Shown piece by piece: positions 45,278 to 53,345 of a stretch of DNA of 64,000 nucleotides (position 1 is its first letter; each line of letters opens with the position of its first letter). A model generated the notes under the pieces. That model searched no databases. It worked only from the letters and a program-made list of their open reading frames with translations, and had not been told where the DNA came from. A program made the translations under genes and the position numbers. This DNA is from Variovorax boronicumulans (GTDB lineage Bacteria > Pseudomonadota > Gammaproteobacteria > Burkholderiales > Burkholderiaceae_C): positions 248,001-312,000 of the forward strand of contig NZ_VEDO01000001.1 of assembly GCF_007677875.1 (NCBI RefSeq), in the 5' to 3' direction.

Positions 45278-46177
45278 GTGACATTGGACGACCTCATGTA
45301 CAAGCCCGGCCTCCTGGCCGGCAAACGCTACCTCGTGACCGGCGGCGGCAGCGGCCTGGGCCGCGTGATGAGCGAGGCCCTGGTGCTGCTGGGCGCCACG
45401 GTCTACATCTGCGGCCGGCGCGAGAGCGTGCTGGAAGAAAGCGCGCGCGAACTGAGTGCCGCCGCCGGCCCGCAGGGCGGCCGCGCCATCGCCATGGGCT
45501 GCGACATCCGCAAGGAGGAGCAGATCACCGCCATGCTGGACCGCATCTGGGCCGACGGCGGCGCGCTGGACGGTCTGGTCAACAACGCGGCCGGCAACTT
45601 CGTGAGCCGCACCGAAGACCTCTCGCCGCGCGGCTTCGACGCGATCGCCAACATCGTGTTCCGCGGCAGCTTCATGATGACGCTCGATTGCGGCAAGCGC
45701 TGGCTGGCCGAGGGCAAGCGCGCGGCCGTGGTCTCCATCCTCACCACCTGGGTCTGGAACGGCTCGGCCTTCACCGTGCCCTCGGCCATGTCCAAGGCCG
45801 GCCTGCACGCGATGACGCAGTCGCTGGCCGTGGAATGGGCCGGCCGCGGCATCCGCTTCAACGCCATCGCGCCAGGCCTGTTCCCCACCGAGGGCATGAG
45901 CGCGCGCCTGAACCCGGGCGGCGGCGAGCACAAGACCGAAGGCAACCCCATGGACCGCAACGGCCGCATGCCCGAACTGGCCAACCTCGCGGTGCTGCTG
46001 CTGGGCCCGGGGGCCGACTACATCAACGGCCAGACGATTGCCATCGACGGCGGCCAGTACCAGGCGACGGGCGGCAACTTCGCGCGCATGCGATCCTGGA
46101 CCGACGAAGACTGGCAGCGCGCCCGCGAGAACATCGCAGGCCAGGACGCCAAGGACAGGAGGGCCCGCCTTGCTTGA
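45278..46177 (+). CDS. SDR-family reductase, 2,4-dienoyl-CoA reductase-like
   Basis: A 299-residue short-chain dehydrogenase. The nucleotide motif is TGGGSGLG (21-28), then NNAAGNF and a C-terminal DGGQY. At the usual YxxxK catalytic site the sequence is PSAMSKAGLHAM, with Ser where Tyr is expected. This matches the mitochondrial and peroxisomal 2,4-dienoyl-CoA reductases, in which the Tyr comes from elsewhere; the FPTEGMSARLNPGG stretch also resembles them. The start is GTG at 45278, behind GAAGGAGA. Within this cluster it would reduce a dienoyl-CoA formed during oxidation of an unsaturated acyl chain. Confidence 0.88.
   Translation: MTLDDLMYKPGLLAGKRYLVTGGGSGLGRVMSEALVLLGATVYICGRRESVLEESARELSAAAGPQGGRAIAMGCDIRKEEQITAMLDRIWADGGALDGLVNNAAGNFVSRTEDLSPRGFDAIANIVFRGSFMMTLDCGKRWLAEGKRAAVVSILTTWVWNGSAFTVPSAMSKAGLHAMTQSLAVEWAGRGIRFNAIAPGLFPTEGMSARLNPGGGEHKTEGNPMDRNGRMPELANLAVLLLGPGADYINGQTIAIDGGQYQATGGNFARMRSWTDEDWQRARENIAGQDAKDRRARLA
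46157..46162 (+). promoter_or_regulatory. Consensus ribosome-binding site deciding a TTG start
   Basis: AGGAGG ends 7 bases before TTG at 46170. No ATG or GTG is available in this frame before the conserved part of the following enoyl-CoA hydratase, so this site supports the TTG start. Confidence 0.75.
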
Positions 46178-46997
46178 AGAACGCCTGCTGCACGGCCGCG
46201 TGGCCGTGCGCGTGGACGCCGATGGCGTTGCGCAGGTCCGGCTCGCGCGGCCGGACAAGATGAACGCGCTGGACATGGACATGTTCGACGGCCTAGTGGC
46301 CGCCACCGAGCTGCTGCAGGCCACGCGCGGCGTGCGCGCCGTGGTACTGCACGGCGAGGGCCGGGCCTTCTGCGCCGGGCTGGACATGTCGCGCTTCGGC
46401 AAGATGCGCGAAGGCGCGCAACTGGACGGCCTGTCGGCGTTGCAGGCGCGCACGCACGGTCCGGCCAACCGGCCGCAGCAGGTGGCCTGGGGCTGGCGCG
46501 CGCTGGCCGTGCCCGTGGTCGCGGCCGTCCAGGGCGTGGCATTCGGTGGCGGCCTGCAGGTGGCGCTGGGCGCGGACGTGCGCCTGCTCGCCGCCGATGC
46601 ACGCATGTCGGTCATGGAGATGCGCTGGGGCCTGGTGCCCGACATGGCCGGCATCGCGCTCTTGCGCGAACTCGTGCGCGCCGACATCGCGCGCGAGCTG
46701 GTCTACAGCGCGCGCATCGTCGAGGCCGAGGAGGCCTGCCGCATCGGCCTCGGAACGCGAGTGGTGGACGACCCGCTGGCCGAGGCCCTGGCCATGGCGC
46801 GCGAGATCGCCGGCCGCAACCCCGACGCCGTGCGCGCCGCGAAGCGGCTGCTGAACCAGATGGCCGATGGCGACGAGGCCCAGCTGCTGCTGGCCGAGTC
46901 GGTCGAGCAGCAGCGGCTGATTGGCAGCGCCAACCAGCGCGAGGCGGTGGCGGCGGCGATGGAGAAACGCGCGGCGCGCTTTCAGGAACCCGCCTAA
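46170..46997 (+). CDS. Enoyl-CoA hydratase/isomerase (second copy), TTG start
   Basis: A 275-residue crotonase-family protein. RLARPDKMNALDMDMFDGLVAA, the oxyanion-hole motifs FCAGLDMSRFG and FGGGLQVALGADVRLLA, and the region RWGLVPDMAGIALLREL are typical. It starts at TTG inside the end of the SDR gene (8-base overlap). It is only distantly similar to the hydratase at 44.4 kb, so the two probably act on different intermediates. It is the last gene of the acyl-CoA cluster. Confidence 0.9.
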   Translation: MLEERLLHGRVAVRVDADGVAQVRLARPDKMNALDMDMFDGLVAATELLQATRGVRAVVLHGEGRAFCAGLDMSRFGKMREGAQLDGLSALQARTHGPANRPQQVAWGWRALAVPVVAAVQGVAFGGGLQVALGADVRLLAADARMSVMEMRWGLVPDMAGIALLRELVRADIARELVYSARIVEAEEACRIGLGTRVVDDPLAEALAMAREIAGRNPDAVRAAKRLLNQMADGDEAQLLLAESVEQQRLIGSANQREAVAAAMEKRAARFQEPA

Positions 46998-47658
46998 ACG
47001 GGTTCGGGCTCAGTTCCCGAAGGACTGGTCGTTCTTGACGACGTCCTTGCGGCGCGCGATGTCATTGTCGATGGCAATGTTGGGACCGCTCGGTTGGGCC
47101 GGCTTCGGGCACGATGCCACGGCGCGTCGTCAGGCAGACGAGGACGGCCGATTCGGTCAATCCCTTTTGAGGGCCGCGCTGCCGCGGCGCCCGGCCCCAG
47201 CGGCCGGGCCGGCCGCCCCCCTCCTCCCCTCGAAGACCCCCGTGCCGTAGAGCGGATCGGCGGCTTCGCGAAGGTCGACACGCCCTGCCCGCAAATGGAC
47301 CGCCAGGTGTTGCGTTTCGCGGCCCTGTCACCAAACGTCGCGGCGACCTGCGCGTCAATCTTGCCAGCCGTTGGCGCACCGAGTGCATCGTTGCGCCGCC
47401 CGGATCATGGCCATCTGGACTGTGGCGACGCTGCAGCCTCGCAGTCAGCGTACGACACGCTGCAGCAGCGAACAAGAAAAGAGCTGAACTGCTTAATCAA
47501 ATGCAATAAACGAAAAGTGTCGACTCTGAGGTATTCATGGGCGGCGTGTTTTGCGTAAATACATAACACAATATCGCTCTAATGTGTTCAGATCTGCATG
47601 TAAGTCACAAAATTAACAATACGTTGTTCTCTAAGCTACAAACAATTTCTTATGAAGA

Positions 47659-47664
47659 TATAAT
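47659..47664 (+). promoter_or_regulatory. Candidate -10 box (TATAAT) for the exopolysaccharide operon
   Basis: A perfect consensus hexamer in A+T-rich DNA; the -35 at 17-base spacing (CTACAA) is poor, which suggests activator dependence. An inverted repeat AACACA (47565-47570) / TGTGTT (47583-47588) lies about 75 bases upstream. Transcription from here would give a leader of about 165 bases before the synthase ATG. Confidence 0.45.
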
Positions 47665-47695
47665 TGTGTACATATAGGCAATTTTGATCTGAGGG

Positions 47696-47714
47696 CTCCG
47701 CATGGTGTGCGGAG
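47696..47714 (+). promoter_or_regulatory. Leader hairpin upstream of the exopolysaccharide synthase
   Basis: CTCCGCA pairs with TGCGGAG around a 5-base loop, about 30 bases after the expected transcription start and 124 bases before the synthase ATG. No T-run follows, so it is more likely a leader structure than a terminator. Confidence 0.4.
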
Positions 47715-47837
47715 AGGGGGGCGCTTGAAAAACTACCAACGTGCGTCTGCAGTTGCCGCGCGAAAGCGCCCCGCTGGCGGCGCGCCGTGTGTCGGGCCGT
47801 TGCCACCGTCGCTGGGCCGTTTTCAAGGGCCGATGCC

Positions 47838-49166
47838 ATGTCGCTGATCGTTTCCAGCCCCTTGGGCGACGGTTGGGCGTGGTCGCTGAGCGGGTTGATG
47901 GCACTGGTCATCGTGCTGCTGACGGTCTACACGGCGCGCCATTACGTGTTCTCGTTGAACCGCCTGTTCAGCCGCCAGCGCAACCCCTACGCCAGCCTGG
48001 TCCAAGCCGAATGGCCCCGCGTGACCATCTTCGTTGCCGCGCACAACGAAGAAGACGTGATCCGCGACTGCCTTGAAAACCTCATGCGCGTCGACTACCC
48101 GGCCGATCGCATGCTGGTGGTGCCTGTCAACGACCGCTCGACCGACCGCACGCGCGAGATCGTTGACGAGGTCGTGTCACGTTATCCAGGCCGCATCCGG
48201 CCCTTCCACCGCACCGGCGGCAAGCCCGGCAAGGCGGCGGCGCTGAAGGACGCCACCGAAACCGTCGACACCGACTTCATCATCGTCTTCGATGCCGACT
48301 ACATGCCCTCGCGCGGGCTGATCCGCCGCCTGATGGCACCGTTCTTCGACCCCGAGGTCGGTGCCGTGATGGGCCGCGTGGTCCCGCTCAATGTGGGCGC
48401 CAATCTGTTGACCCGCTTGCTTGACCTGGAACGCTCCGGCGGCTACCAGGTCGACCAGCAGGCGCGCATGAACCTCGGCCTGGTGCCGCAATACGGCGGC
48501 ACCGTGGGCGGCATCCGCGTCAGCGCGCTCCAAGCCGTCGGCGGCTGGCACGACGACGTGCTGGCCGAGGACACCGACCTGACCTACCGGTTGCTGCTGG
48601 GTGGCTGGCGCACGGTCTACCACAACCGGGCCGAATGCTATGAGGAAGTGCCGCAGAACTGGGCCGTGCGCATGCGCCAGATCAAGCGCTGGTCCAAAGG
48701 CCACAACCAGGCCATGGTGCGCCACAGTGCCGCGCTGCTGCGCAAGCCCGATCTGCGCTGGACCGAGCGCATCGACGGCGCCTTGCTGCTGGGCGTCTAC
48801 ATGATGTCGCCCGTGCTGCTGTTCGGCTGGGTGCTCAGCGTGCTGATGTACTTCACGGTCAGCATGCAGTGGCTGGCGCCTGCGCTGATGGTGATGGCCT
48901 TCATGGTCCACAGCGCGCTCGGCAACTTCGCCGCCTTTTTCGAGATCGCCACCGCGACCCACCTGGACCGCTCGCGCCAGCGCACCCGGCTGCTGGCGTT
49001 CTCGTTCCTCGGCTTCATCGTGAGTGCCGTGGCCATCATGCGTTCGGTGTACGAGCAGGTGCTGACCGACAGGCTGCCGGGCGGCAAGTTCCAGTGGGAC
49101 AAGACCGTGCGCTACCGCCGCGCCAGTCCGGTCGTCGCCATGCCTCCTGCCAAGGTTGGCCCGTGA
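47838..49166 (+). CDS. Processive family 2 glycosyltransferase (exopolysaccharide synthase)
   Basis: A 442-residue inner-membrane GT2 polymerase. One N-terminal span (about 15-35) precedes the GT-A domain with VAAHNEED (67-74), D99 (VNDRS), the DAD motif (152-154), ED at 244-245 (base) and QIKRW (281-285), the Q(Q/R)xRW motif of processive synthases. Three to four C-terminal spans follow (about 310-420). There is no PilZ domain, unlike BcsA, so direct c-di-GMP control is not evident. The ATG at 47838 is preferred over an upstream GTG. It is the first of nine co-directional genes and presumably polymerises and exports the chain. Confidence 0.9.
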   Translation: MSLIVSSPLGDGWAWSLSGLMALVIVLLTVYTARHYVFSLNRLFSRQRNPYASLVQAEWPRVTIFVAAHNEEDVIRDCLENLMRVDYPADRMLVVPVNDRSTDRTREIVDEVVSRYPGRIRPFHRTGGKPGKAAALKDATETVDTDFIIVFDADYMPSRGLIRRLMAPFFDPEVGAVMGRVVPLNVGANLLTRLLDLERSGGYQVDQQARMNLGLVPQYGGTVGGIRVSALQAVGGWHDDVLAEDTDLTYRLLLGGWRTVYHNRAECYEEVPQNWAVRMRQIKRWSKGHNQAMVRHSAALLRKPDLRWTERIDGALLLGVYMMSPVLLFGWVLSVLMYFTVSMQWLAPALMVMAFMVHSALGNFAAFFEIATATHLDRSRQRTRLLAFSFLGFIVSAVAIMRSVYEQVLTDRLPGGKFQWDKTVRYRRASPVVAMPPAKVGP

Positions 49167-50254
49167 TGCTCGCGTTGCTGTTGCTGGCGACCTTTTCGGT
49201 GCTGCTGCTGCCCATGTTGCCGGCACTGGTGGAGTGGCTGCGTCCGAGCGACGTTCAGCCGTTGCGCATCGATGCGGCCGATGCGCTGGACCCGCCTTAT
49301 CTGGCACGCAGCTTCGCCACGCGCCTGGCCGAGGCGGTGACAGCTGGCACGGGCGTGCTCGGCAGCACCGCCATCGTGGTCCGTCCGGCGGCCGATAAGG
49401 CGCTGCCGTTGGACGCGGCCGAGTGGGCCGCGCACGAGAGCCACCGCCTGTGGTACGCCGAGGGCGACCTGCGCTTGCCGGAAGGCATGGCGTTCTATGC
49501 CGAGGTGGCGACCACGGGCGACCTGCGCACCGCCGGGCGCGGCATCTACAAAGCTTTGTGGGCGCGCGGCGCAGTGCGGCTCGCGGCCCATTCTTCGGTG
49601 TTGCGTTGGGCGCATGGGGACCAACTGTTCGTGGACGAGGGCTGTCACCTCGCCGGCCGCGTGACGGCCGAGCGCCTGCTGGTGCTCGCGCCGGGCGCGG
49701 ACTTCCTGCTGCTGCATGCGCCCTCGGTGCAGTTCCTGCCGCGCGCGCCCAGGCCCGTGCTTGCTGCCATGCCGGGCGACGGCGCGGCGTTGACCGGCGT
49801 GCGCTGGGACGCTTCGGGCCGCCGTGCCATCCGCAGCGGCGCGCTGGCAGTGCCTGCCGGCACCGCCTGGCAGGGCGATCTGGTGTGCCATGGCGATCTG
49901 GAACTGGGACCGCGCTGCGTCGTCGGCGGCAGCCTTAAGGTGCGGGGCCGGCTCACGGCGGGGACAGGCTGCACCTTCGCTGGCAACGTGTTCGTCGAGC
50001 GCGAGGCCGCACTCGAAGCGGGTTGCACCGTGCGCGGGGTGCTGATGTCCGAGGTGGCCCTCGCGCTGGGTACCGGCTGCACGCTGGGCGCGCTGGCCGC
50101 GCAGACCACGGTGGCAGCGCCGCGTATCGAGATCAGTGCTGGCGTGGAGGTCCACGGCACGGTCTGGGCCGAGGCGCAAGGCCGTTGTGTGGCGACCGTG
50201 GCGTCGGCGCTGGAACCGGCGCCGCCCTTCGCTGCCCAGGCGGTCGCGCCATGA
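49166..50254 (+). CDS. Membrane-anchored bactofilin-like (polymer-forming) protein
   Basis: A 362-residue protein: an N-terminal membrane span (LALLLLATFSVLLLPMLPAL), a middle region of about 200 residues without known domain, and a C-terminal repeat region (about 245-345) of short hydrophobic/glycine turns: GDLVCHGDLELGPRCVVGGS, LTAGTGCTFAGNVFVE, and further similar turns. This is the right-handed beta-helix pattern of bactofilins (DUF583). The start overlaps the synthase stop by one base and the end overlaps the next gene by four. It could form a scaffold that positions the synthase, as bactofilins do for cell-wall enzymes (inference). Confidence 0.7.
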   Translation: MLALLLLATFSVLLLPMLPALVEWLRPSDVQPLRIDAADALDPPYLARSFATRLAEAVTAGTGVLGSTAIVVRPAADKALPLDAAEWAAHESHRLWYAEGDLRLPEGMAFYAEVATTGDLRTAGRGIYKALWARGAVRLAAHSSVLRWAHGDQLFVDEGCHLAGRVTAERLLVLAPGADFLLLHAPSVQFLPRAPRPVLAAMPGDGAALTGVRWDASGRRAIRSGALAVPAGTAWQGDLVCHGDLELGPRCVVGGSLKVRGRLTAGTGCTFAGNVFVEREAALEAGCTVRGVLMSEVALALGTGCTLGALAAQTTVAAPRIEISAGVEVHGTVWAEAQGRCVATVASALEPAPPFAAQAVAP

Positions 50255-52176
50255 GCGGCCAGGCGTCTCCAATCCGCGTCTGGCTCGTGCGCGCCGCCCT
50301 GGTGCTGGCGGCCGTTGCAGCGTTCGTGGTGTTCGGCCGGTTGAGCGGAACTGCAAAACCTTCTGGCGAGGCCGCAACGCGGCTGGCGCTGCTGATCCCC
50401 GATGATCTGTCCCTCAGCGACCCGCATGTGCAGGCCTGGGAGGATGCCGCGGCCGAGCTCGGCTTCGGCCTGTCGGTGGTGCGGGCGTCCGACCTGCTGC
50501 GCGCCGGCGGGATGCCGCCGGGGGCCGCGCTGATCCTGCCCGATCAGGTGCACCGCCGCATGAACGACGCGCTGGTGAAGGCTCTGCAGCAGCGCGTGCA
50601 GGCCGGCACGCAACTGCTGTTGGTGCACGACGCTGGCGTCCAGGACCTGGCCGGCAGCTATCCGCCGGGCGCCTCGCGCCTGTCCGACCTGGCCGGCGTG
50701 TCGTACGCGCTGTACGACGCGCTGCGGGGCCGCATGTCGGGCGACCACGTGGCCTGGGTGGAAGGCGCTGCCGTGCCCCTGTTGCGGCTGCCGCCCGGCA
50801 AGCTGATCCGCGACGGCGAAGGAGAGCCGCTCAGCAGCGAGCAACCGCCTCCGGGCGACGAGGAACCCCTCGCGGTCGTGGGCTACCACTACGGGCGGCT
50901 CACCTACTCGGTGTTCGCCACGCGCGGCGCTTTCTCGGGCAAGCGCCTGATGCATGCCGACGACGGCAGCCTGCTGGCCGGAGTGCACAGCGTCGGTAAG
51001 GGCCAGGTGTTGTTCGTCAACTTGCCGCTGACCTACCTCAAGCTGCGCACGGATGGCCTGTTCCTGCATGCCTTCCTGCGCTACTTCGCGCAGGACCTGG
51101 TGGGGCTGCCTCAACTGTCGCCAGTGCCCGATGCCAAAGGCGCATTGATCATGAACTGGCATGTCGACGCGGCGGCGGCCGTGCCGGCGATCGAAGTGCT
51201 GGACGCGTTAGGCGTGTTCGAGCAGGGTCCATACTCGATCCACCTGACGGCCGGGCCCGACGTTGACAGCCCCGGCGATGGCCAGGGCATGGACCTGGCC
51301 CGCAACCTCAACATGCAGCAGTGGGTGCGCCGCTTCGTTGCGCGCGGCGACGAGGTCGGCAGCCATGGCGGCTGGATCCACAACGCCTTCGGCCGGGATG
51401 TCGGGACGCGAGAGCCCGCGGCGTCGATCCCGTTCCTCGAGCGCAACCTGCAGGCCGTGCATGCGGCCAGCGGTCGGCCCGTGCGCGAGTACTCTGCGCC
51501 GCTGGGCAACCATCCGGCCTGGATGACACCGTGGCTGCGCGAGCAGGGCATCCAGGCCTACTACTTCACGGGCGACATCGGCATGGCGCCCACGCGCAGC
51601 TACCAGGATGGCAAACGCAGTCCGCCCGGCATGTGGGCTTTTCCAGTCCTGAGCTACGGCGCGTACGCCAGCTTCGAGGAAACCTCGTTTGCCGGCATCG
51701 CGCAGCGCGACATCGGCGCCTGGCTCAAGGACGTGGCCGACTTCTGCGCCCAGTACCGCACGGTGCGGCTGGTGTACTTCCACCCGCCCGGCGTCGCGCT
51801 GTTTCCGGACGCCTTCCGCGACTGGTTGCAACACACCAGGCGACTGGTGGAGAACGGCACGCTGCGCTGGATCACCATGGCCGGCTACACCGCGTTCGCC
51901 AACGATCGGCTGGCCGTCGACTGGAGCACCCGGGCGGCCGACGGTGCCGAATGGCTGGAGGCGGAACACCCGCGTTCGCTCGCGCACTTCGCCTGGCTGC
52001 TGCCGGCGCGCCGCTACGACGCGCCGCAGGTGCTGCAGGGCCAGGCCGAGATCACGCGCGAGGGCGATGCCTGGCGCGTCATCGCCGGCCCCGGGACCCG
52101 GTTGCGGCTGCGGCTGCCCCTGCACGCCGCCACGCCGCCCACCGCTTCGATCTCCAACGCATCCGCATTTCCATGA
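50251..52176 (+). CDS. Membrane-anchored polysaccharide deacetylase-like protein (paralogue 1)
   Basis: A 641-residue protein with a single N-terminal membrane anchor (about 10-30). The first part (about 40-270) resembles a Rossmann/glutamine-amidotransferase-like sensor (LALLIPDDLS, LILPDQVHRRM, LLLVHDAG). The second part (about 295-570) looks like a NodB-type deacetylase: NWHVDA (302-307), SHGGWIH (371-377), REYSAPLG (412-419) and YFHPPG. The metal motif is H-x4-H rather than the classical H-x3-H, and TFDD is replaced by NWHVD. A paralogue lies at 56.3 kb. Probably modifies the polymer in the periplasm. Confidence 0.72.
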   Translation: MSGQASPIRVWLVRAALVLAAVAAFVVFGRLSGTAKPSGEAATRLALLIPDDLSLSDPHVQAWEDAAAELGFGLSVVRASDLLRAGGMPPGAALILPDQVHRRMNDALVKALQQRVQAGTQLLLVHDAGVQDLAGSYPPGASRLSDLAGVSYALYDALRGRMSGDHVAWVEGAAVPLLRLPPGKLIRDGEGEPLSSEQPPPGDEEPLAVVGYHYGRLTYSVFATRGAFSGKRLMHADDGSLLAGVHSVGKGQVLFVNLPLTYLKLRTDGLFLHAFLRYFAQDLVGLPQLSPVPDAKGALIMNWHVDAAAAVPAIEVLDALGVFEQGPYSIHLTAGPDVDSPGDGQGMDLARNLNMQQWVRRFVARGDEVGSHGGWIHNAFGRDVGTREPAASIPFLERNLQAVHAASGRPVREYSAPLGNHPAWMTPWLREQGIQAYYFTGDIGMAPTRSYQDGKRSPPGMWAFPVLSYGAYASFEETSFAGIAQRDIGAWLKDVADFCAQYRTVRLVYFHPPGVALFPDAFRDWLQHTRRLVENGTLRWITMAGYTAFANDRLAVDWSTRAADGAEWLEAEHPRSLAHFAWLLPARRYDAPQVLQGQAEITREGDAWRVIAGPGTRLRLRLPLHAATPPTASISNASAFP

Positions 52177-53345
52177 CCGCATCTTCCACACCGACAGGCC
52201 GACCCGTCCTCATTTCGGTCGGCACCCGCCCCGAGATCATCAAGATGGCGCCGGTCTACGCCGAACTGCGCCGGCGCGGCCAGGCTGTGGCCTGGGTGCA
52301 CAGCGGCCAGCACGGTGAAATGGCGCAGTCGCTGTACGACTTCTTCGACATCCGGCCCGAGTACGAGCTGCAGCTGCAGCGCCGCAATGGCAGCCTGGCG
52401 CACCTCAACGCGCTGTTGCTGGAGAGCCTGAGCGCCGTCTACGAGCAGGCGCAACCCGCCGCGGTGCTGGTGCACGGCGATACCACCAGCACGCTGGCCT
52501 CGGCCCAGGCGGCCTTCTACCTGGACATCCCGATCGGCCATGTGGAGGCGGGGCTGCGCACCCTCCAGCCGCGCGAGCCGTTTCCCGAAGAGAAGAACCG
52601 CGAGCTGACGGCGCGCCTGGCGCACTGGCACTTCGCGCCCACCGCGGGCGCCGCGGCGAACCTGGCACGCGAGGGCATCGCTGCCGACGCCGTGCACGTG
52701 GTCGGCAACACCGCGGTGGACGCCGCGTTGGGCGGCGCGGCGCGGCTGGACCACCTGCTGGCCAGTGGTGCACTGGCGCTGCCCGCGCCGTTGCAGCGGC
52801 TGCGCCCCTGGCTGGCGCATGGCCGTCTCATCACCGTCACCGCGCACCGGCGCGAGAACTGGGGTGCCGGCATCCGCGACATCGCGCGCGCCGTGGCGCG
52901 GCTGCTGCAGGCCGATCCGCGTTTGGCGGTGGCCTGGCCCGTGCACGGCAATCCGGCCGTCGCCGACACCGTGCATGCCGAGCTTGGCGAACTGGCCACG
53001 CGGCTGGAAGGCCGGCTGTGCCTTTGCCCGCCGCTGGACTATGCGGCGTTGCTGTGGTGCCTGCAAAACAGCGCGCTGGTGCTGACCGACTCGGGCGGCA
53101 TCCAGGAGGAGGGCGCGGCGCTGTCATGCCCGGTGCTGGTGCTGCGCGACACCACGGAGCGGCCCGAACTCATCGAGGCCGGGGCCGGCATGGTTGTGGG
53201 AACCGACATGCAGCGCATCGTCGGCTGCGTGACGCGCCTGCTGTGCGCGCGCGACGCGCTGGCGCGCATGCGCGCAGCAGTCAACCCCTTCGGCGACGGC
53301 CGCACATCGCAGCGCATTGCCGACGTGCTGGCGGGCGCGCGATGA
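52173..53345 (+). CDS. wecB: UDP-N-acetylglucosamine 2-epimerase (non-hydrolysing)
   Basis: A 390-residue GT-B fold epimerase that interconverts UDP-GlcNAc and UDP-ManNAc. GTRPEIIKMAPVY at the N-terminus, VHGDTTSTLASAQAAFYLDIPIGHVEAGLRT, the PEEKNRELT catalytic region, TAHRRENWG and LTDSGGIQEEGAALSCPVLVLRDTTERPE are all intact. It overlaps both neighbours by four bases, so it is an integral part of the exopolysaccharide operon. Its presence without a UDP-ManNAc dehydrogenase (WecC) suggests that the polymer contains ManNAc itself (inference). Confidence 0.95.
   Translation: MTASSTPTGRPVLISVGTRPEIIKMAPVYAELRRRGQAVAWVHSGQHGEMAQSLYDFFDIRPEYELQLQRRNGSLAHLNALLLESLSAVYEQAQPAAVLVHGDTTSTLASAQAAFYLDIPIGHVEAGLRTLQPREPFPEEKNRELTARLAHWHFAPTAGAAANLAREGIAADAVHVVGNTAVDAALGGAARLDHLLASGALALPAPLQRLRPWLAHGRLITVTAHRRENWGAGIRDIARAVARLLQADPRLAVAWPVHGNPAVADTVHAELGELATRLEGRLCLCPPLDYAALLWCLQNSALVLTDSGGIQEEGAALSCPVLVLRDTTERPELIEAGAGMVVGTDMQRIVGCVTRLLCARDALARMRAAVNPFGDGRTSQRIADVLAGAR

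Larger units (their letters stand above)
46998..47837. other. Long non-coding stretch with gene remnant and A+T-rich promoter zone
   Basis: About 840 bases without a convincing intact gene. Near the left end a minus-strand frame ending at 47010 reads IAIDNDIARRKDVVKNDQSF before its stop; it has natural composition but no recognisable body upstream and may be the tail of a decayed gene. The middle (47.15-47.45 kb) is G+C-rich and featureless. From about 47480 to 47700 the sequence becomes A+T-rich, roughly one-third G+C by hand count over 47581-47700, and it contains a perfect TATAAT at 47659-47664. That part probably holds the promoter of the exopolysaccharide genes. Confidence 0.6.

Noticed and set aside
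47062-47475. 137-codon minus-strand frame in the long gap before the exopolysaccharide genes
   Set aside because: Arg/Pro/Gly-rich chance composition, no ribosome-binding site and no recognisable domain.
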